This document shows, one piece after another, positions 60,286 through 64,000 of a stretch of 64,000 nucleotides of DNA (the stretch's first letter is position 1; each line of letters starts with the position of its first letter). The DNA is from Elusimicrobiota bacterium. GTDB lineage: Bacteria; Elusimicrobiota; Elusimicrobia; UBA1565; UBA9628. Made by a program: the position numbers and the translations under genes. Where the stretch lies: assembly GCA_023213235.1 (NCBI GenBank), contig CP096137.1, positions 755,587 through 819,586 of the forward strand, read 5' to 3'. The notes beneath the pieces are model-generated. The model saw only the letters and a list, made by a program, of their open reading frames with translations, had not been told where the DNA came from and did no database searches.

Positions 60286-61710
60286 GGCACCGTCCCGGTT
60301 GTTGTGGAAAATTGAAAAGCGTAACCTCTGGTTGAAGAAGTCAAACAACCGCGCCAGTTATCAGCTGGCGACCAGGAGGTTACGCTCACATGAAGTCTAT
60401 CAAGGCCGTACCCGTTCGTACAACAGCCGTGGCGTTGCCGTTTTCGCTGGACGTCCTCAGTGATGCTGCCCGTGATCACATCCGTCAGGCCCTCGGACGA
60501 GTTGCCCAAGAAGAACTGACCGCCTTCCTCGGCGCCGGCGTCTACGCGAGGACCGAGACGCGCCGGGGCTACCGCAACGGCACCAAGACCAGAACGCTGA
60601 GCACGTCGTTTGGCCCCACGGAGCTCGTCGTGCCGCGCGCGCTCGTCTTCGACGGAGAACGGAGCCGGGAATGGCAATCGCAGATCGTCCCGCGCTACGC
60701 CAGGCGCACGCGGGAGGTGGACGCGGCGCTGCTGGGCCTCTACTTCGGCGGCGTCAACACGCGACGAGTAAAGCAGGCCATCCGGCCGCTGCTCAAGAAC
60801 TCGCCGCTGTCGAAGTCGTCGATCTCGCGCGTGATCGTGCAACTCCAGGCGTACTTTGAGAACTGGAGCAAGCGGGATCTGTCCGGCGAGGATATCCGCT
60901 ACGTGTACCTGGACGCGACCTTCATGCCAGTCAGATGCGGCGGCAAGGCCGAGAGGCTCCCGATCATGGTCGCCATCGGCGTGCGCTCGACGGGCGAGAA
61001 GGTCCTTCTGAGCTTGGCGGTGATGGGCGTTGAGAGCACGGCGGCCTGGAGCGGGTTTGTGACGAATCTAGCCGACCGCGGGCTCAAGCGCATCGAGCTG
61101 GCCATTGTGGACGGCAACAAAGGGCTGACGCGGGCGCTTCTCGAATTGTGGCCGAACCTGCCGATCCAGCGCTGCACCGTGCACAAGCTCTGGAACCTGC
61201 TCGGGCACGCGCCGAAGTCGCTGCAAGGCGAGGTGAAGGCCGACTACGACGCGATCATCAACGCCGACGACATCGAGACGGCGAAAGCGGCGTACGCCGC
61301 GTTCATGCGTAAATGGAGCAGGAAGGCCGAGAGCGTGGCGAGATCGCTCGAGGACGCGGGGATGGACCTACTGAGCTTCATGAGCTTCCCGAAGGAGCAG
61401 TGGCGCTCGCTGAAGACCACGAACATCGTCGAGCGTCTCAACCTCGAGTTCCGTCGCCGCACGAAGACTCAAGGCGTGTTTCCAACCCAGTCTTCGATCT
61501 TGGTGCTGTTGTTTGGGTTGGTCGCCTCGGGGATGGTCCGGATGCGCAAGATCGGCGGCTACGAGACGATGACGACAGGCGGCAAGACCGTCGAGCATGC
61601 GGATCTCAAGGCGTTGGCAGTGGCGTGAGATGAAAAAGAGAAACGAATCGAGTAGAATCAGGAACTCAACCAAAGGCTACGACAATTTCCACAGCTTTCG
61701 GGACGCCGCC
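60286..61710 (+). mobile_element. IS256-type insertion sequence
   Basis: 1425 bp, flanked by the 9-bp direct repeat CATCTCGCG, as expected for IS256 (8-9 bp). Imperfect terminal inverted repeats: GGCACCGTCCCGG...TGTGGAAAA at the left and, read in reverse, GGCGGCGTCCCGA...TGTGGAAAT at the right. One trans-posase gene, transcribed opposite to the host IS. Confidence 0.9.
60390..61628 (+). CDS. IS256-family (Mutator-like) transposase
   Basis: 412 aa, intact. Catalytic Asp in YVYLDATFMPVR, Asp in LAIVDGNKGL and Glu in TTNIVERLNLEFRRRT; IQRCTVHKLWNLL is the C/H block typical of the family. GAGGTTACG precedes the ATG. No frame break, and the gene looks functional. Confidence 0.93.
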   Translation: MKSIKAVPVRTTAVALPFSLDVLSDAARDHIRQALGRVAQEELTAFLGAGVYARTETRRGYRNGTKTRTLSTSFGPTELVVPRALVFDGERSREWQSQIVPRYARRTREVDAALLGLYFGGVNTRRVKQAIRPLLKNSPLSKSSISRVIVQLQAYFENWSKRDLSGEDIRYVYLDATFMPVRCGGKAERLPIMVAIGVRSTGEKVLLSLAVMGVESTAAWSGFVTNLADRGLKRIELAIVDGNKGLTRALLELWPNLPIQRCTVHKLWNLLGHAPKSLQGEVKADYDAIINADDIETAKAAYAAFMRKWSRKAESVARSLEDAGMDLLSFMSFPKEQWRSLKTTNIVERLNLEFRRRTKTQGVFPTQSSILVLLFGLVASGMVRMRKIGGYETMTTGGKTVEHADLKALAVA

Positions 61711-61915
61711 CATCTCGCGCTTCATGCCTTCCAGCACGATGCGGATTTTCTCTTCGGATGAGAACTTCCGGCGCGTCTTGCGGCGCACGTCAGCGATGAA
61801 CTTCTCGGCCGACTGCGTCGGGACTTCCTTCGTCATCGTGGCTTCTTCCATGGTGATACTCCATTTTATCACGGCTCCACGGAAGGACGGCACCAGAACT
61901 AGATGTCAGTAACTT

Positions 61916-62161
61916 TTAACAGCAAAGTGTCCCGTTTAAGCTGACGTTGAACAGCGGTGCCAAGTGCAGAACGTCGTTCCACAAGCAGTCTAATATGGGT
62001 AGCCTGACTTGCATCAGGTGTTCGCGGCCCGAATATTTTAGAGCGTGCTCCGCCGCTACTCTGGGATGAAGGTCGGCGAGACGCGTGAGAGGGTAAAGGG
62101 TCTCCCCAACAAGTTCATCGGGAACGTAATGATAGAGCGCAGATCTCTTCATTCGCTCCAC
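61916..62161 (-). pseudogene. Truncated second copy of the kinase partner gene
   Basis: 81 aa in frame. The first 70 residues (MKRSALYHYVPDELVGETLY, KYSGREHLMQVRLPILDCLW, NDVLHLAPL) match the partner at 49252; the rest is IS sequence ending in a chance stop. The start is a GTG at 62161 with AAGGAG five nt before, overlapping the kinase stop as in the first locus. More than half of the protein has been lost to IS copy 2. Confidence 0.8.
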
Positions 62162-64000
62162 GGCGGCTCCTTGCCGACCACCGCCCGGAGATATTTGAGA
62201 TCGGAAAATCTTTCCGGTGGATGTCCCGACGCGAGGTATATTTCGCCGAATCCGAGAGAATAAATCCTCAATGACTCCGTCGCCCCGTCCGTCCCGCCCG
62301 ACAAATTCACGTCCATGTAAACCGGCGTTCGCCGGTCGATATCTTCCGCTGCACGTAGAAAATCTGTCGGAGAGGAAAACGTGAGAAGAACCTTCCGAAA
62401 ATCGGAAGCCGCGTTCTCCCATGTCATTCTCGTGAGGGGATCGTCGTCGATCAGAACGGCATCGAGCAGCCTGGGCTGCAAGCGGGGGCGCTGCGTCTGC
62501 CAGGCGGATTGGGACCTGTAGCGCGAGCTCCTTCGGAAGCATCCGAATTCCATGCTGCCGGCACTCTTCCATGACGTTCGGGTCATCATATCGCCCTGTC
62601 ACCAGAATCGCGCGCTGCTCCAAGCCGAGTTCGGAAGCTAGGCTAAGTCCCGTCTCCGGAAAACCGGCCAGATCATGGTCCAGAAGATACAGCGCGCGGG
62701 AAGCCTCAGAAGCGTTGTTTTTGACCCACTCGCGAATATCCATCGGCTTGAACAAATCGCGAATCACGATGCTGTGACCGTCCGCGCCGATGGCATCGAG
62801 ACGAGCTCTCCAGACTTGATGGATGCCTTCGTCGTCGTCAAGAATTACGACGGAACCTCCAGGAGTCAGCGCTATTTCTGGCACGAACCAGATCGGCGCG
62901 GGCGCTGAGGGAAGCTCCAATGTAACGGTTGTGCCCTTGCCGATCTCGGATGCGATTTTTAAGCTTCCGCCCCAGGCGTCGACTTGGGCGCGGGCGTGAT
63001 GCAGCCCCAATCCGGACCCACCCGTTTTGCCATAGCTCGCGCCGCGTTGCCCGAGCTTTTCCATGATCTCGGGCGGTATGCCCTTGCCCGTGTCCTTTAT
63101 GACGAGGAGGATCTTGCCGTCGCTCCCTGAAACGCTCACCTGCACCGTCCCCGAGTGTTCACCCAATGCTTCTACTGCATTGTTGATGAGGTTGGATAAA
63201 ACCCGCGTTAACTCCACGGGCTGGACGCGAGCAAAAAGGCCATATGAGTCGGCATCGCTCGATGACTTTATGTCGATGTTCTGTCGAGCATCTAAAGCCA
63301 ATCGTTTTTCGGAGATGATGGAGTCAATGAGGCTCGATAGTTGGAAGGGGGAATCTGACTTGCTCGGTTCAGTCAAGGAGGCCCGCCGTTGATCGAGAAG
63401 GCCATTGGCGATGTCGCGGATGCGGGCAAGGGCCCCGCGAATTTGAAGGCGCTTCTTCTCGGGCAATGAGGCCATGTCGCCGGCAGTGGCTTCCAAGGCA
63501 GTGAGCGGGGACCGGATATCGTGCGCCACCTGCTCGGCTAGTTCGGCGCGGGCGCGAGTGTCTACTAATTGGCGCTCCTGCGCCTGGGCCACGTCGAGGC
63601 GCACGCGAATGTCGCGCATGTCCGCCATGATGCCGATGAGATCGCGTCCAGAGTCGATTTCCACTCCCGAGTCCCGCAGGAATTCGACGAGCGCGGCGGT
63701 CGTGCGGCGCTCGAGGCGCCGGACGAAGACGAGCGACATGCCCGAGATCAGGAGATAGACGAGAAGCACGGTCAAGATGGGCGCTGTCGAGAACCTGAAC
63801 GGGCGGCACATAGTGATCTTGGCCACGCCGCCGCCTCCGAGCGGGTAGGTTAGATCGCTGCAGTGACCGGGAAGGGGAGGCTTGCCGAACTGATATGTCT
63901 CGTCGGCAATGTTCAGCCGGACATGGAGATCGGAGAACTCGCGGCCGACGCCCTCGACGAAATCCCGGAACCGGCGGTTCTTGATGTCGTCGAAGCGCGA
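62149..64000 (-). CDS. Membrane histidine kinase with two receivers (5' end outside window)
   Basis: The frame is open to the window edge. Visible parts: an outside sensor region, a membrane helix (ILTVLLVYLLISGMSLVFV), a linker coil, HisKA with phospho-His in VAHDIRSPLTAL, HATPase (NLINNAVEAL, DTGKGIPPE, GGSGLGLHHAR) and two receivers (VILDDDEG with LLDHDL; LIDDDPLTRM with YMDVNLSGG). Paralogue of the kinase at 49791 from HisKA onward, but with a membrane sensor instead of GAF. A surplus base in the G5 run at 62484-62488 breaks the frame just before receiver 2. Confidence 0.85.

Larger units (their letters stand above)
60007..61851 (-). pseudogene. IS3-type orfA split by an IS256-type insertion
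   Basis: The N-terminal part (61851 to 61711) and the C-terminal part (60285 to 60007) match the intact orfA of copy 1. They are separated by 1425 bp of inserted element plus a 9-bp duplication, CATCTCGCG, present at 60277-60285 and 61711-61719. The break is just before the helix-turn-helix part VTELCRRESIP. Confidence 0.88.
59029..61954 (-). mobile_element. IS3-type insertion sequence, copy 2, interrupted
   Basis: Same orientation as copy 1. Its sequence continues 59029-60285 and 61711-61954, with an IS256-type element between. Shared parts appear identical to copy 1, so both copies are recent. The right border cuts the second copy of the kinase partner gene. No target duplication at the outer borders. 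Confidence 0.85.

Overview
The window is 64 kb of bacterial DNA from a diderm (Gram-negative-type) organism. It encodes outer-membrane beta-barrels, signal-peptide and lipoprotein genes, a peptidoglycan transglycosylase, an amidase and a NlpC/P60 hydrolase. The first 43 kb are very GC-rich and densely packed. The phylum cannot be proved from the sequence. The mix of alanine/proline-rich secreted proteins, stand-alone receiver domains, TPR proteins, a one-chain glycine decarboxylase and a PorV-like barrel would suit a high-GC member of Elusimicrobiota or a similar deep diderm lineage (low to moderate confidence).

Layout of the GC-rich part. Positions 1-6.9 kb hold envelope enzymes (amidase, NlpC/P60), a MoaD-like protein paired with an Asp-box propeller, and a 7Fe-type ferredoxin. 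Positions 6.9-13.7 kb hold an outer-membrane porin-like barrel, a hydrolase, two twin mini-lipoproteins, and an operon of a barrel-coil-LysM protein, a receiver-TM-propeller protein and a PilZ-like protein. Positions 13.8-19 kb hold the glycine cleavage operon (gcvT, gcvH, one-chain gcvP) followed by a lipoate/octanoate attachment enzyme and a small Lrp/AsnC-type RAM domain. Positions 19-36 kb hold a GT-C glycosyltransferase, mtgA, three receiver-only proteins, a ferritin-like protein, a membrane HExxH protease, a dolichol/phytol-kinase-like protein, a GT4 glycosyltransferase, an AsmA-like protein, pyrE, an MFS transporter, purB, an RlmI-like methyltransferase and a RecB-like nuclease. Positions 36-43 kb hold TPR and ankyrin proteins, two tandem subtilases separated by a strongly structured spacer, a lipid kinase and a cupin.

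At 43.4-43.7 kb, on the minus strand, a tRNA-Phe(GAA) gene is interrupted by what reads as a 246-nt group I intron. A second, partial tRNA-Phe 3' end lies 168 nt beyond it. From there to the end the GC content drops and the content becomes accessory. It includes a compact operon (HTH regulator, unknown protein, small membrane protein), a DUF4268 remnant, two same-direction copies of one IS3-type element flanking about 10 kb, a nested IS256-type element with a 9-bp target duplication, a Ser/Thr kinase-TPR receptor, methyltransferases, and two paralogous loci that each pair a kinase-receiver-receiver protein with the same uncharacterised partner gene. The IS elements have cut genes at three of their four outer borders.

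Two window-wide patterns matter to any reader. First, about 34 single-base frame breaks occur in otherwise well-conserved genes. All but one fall in runs of three or more identical bases (mostly G/C), and 31 are repaired by adding one base, which looks like consensus homopolymer undercalling rather than gene decay. I therefore give full gene spans across them. Second, many genes that begin a transcript have a -10 box only 6-7 nt before the start codon and no Shine-Dalgarno sequence, which suggests common leaderless transcripts.
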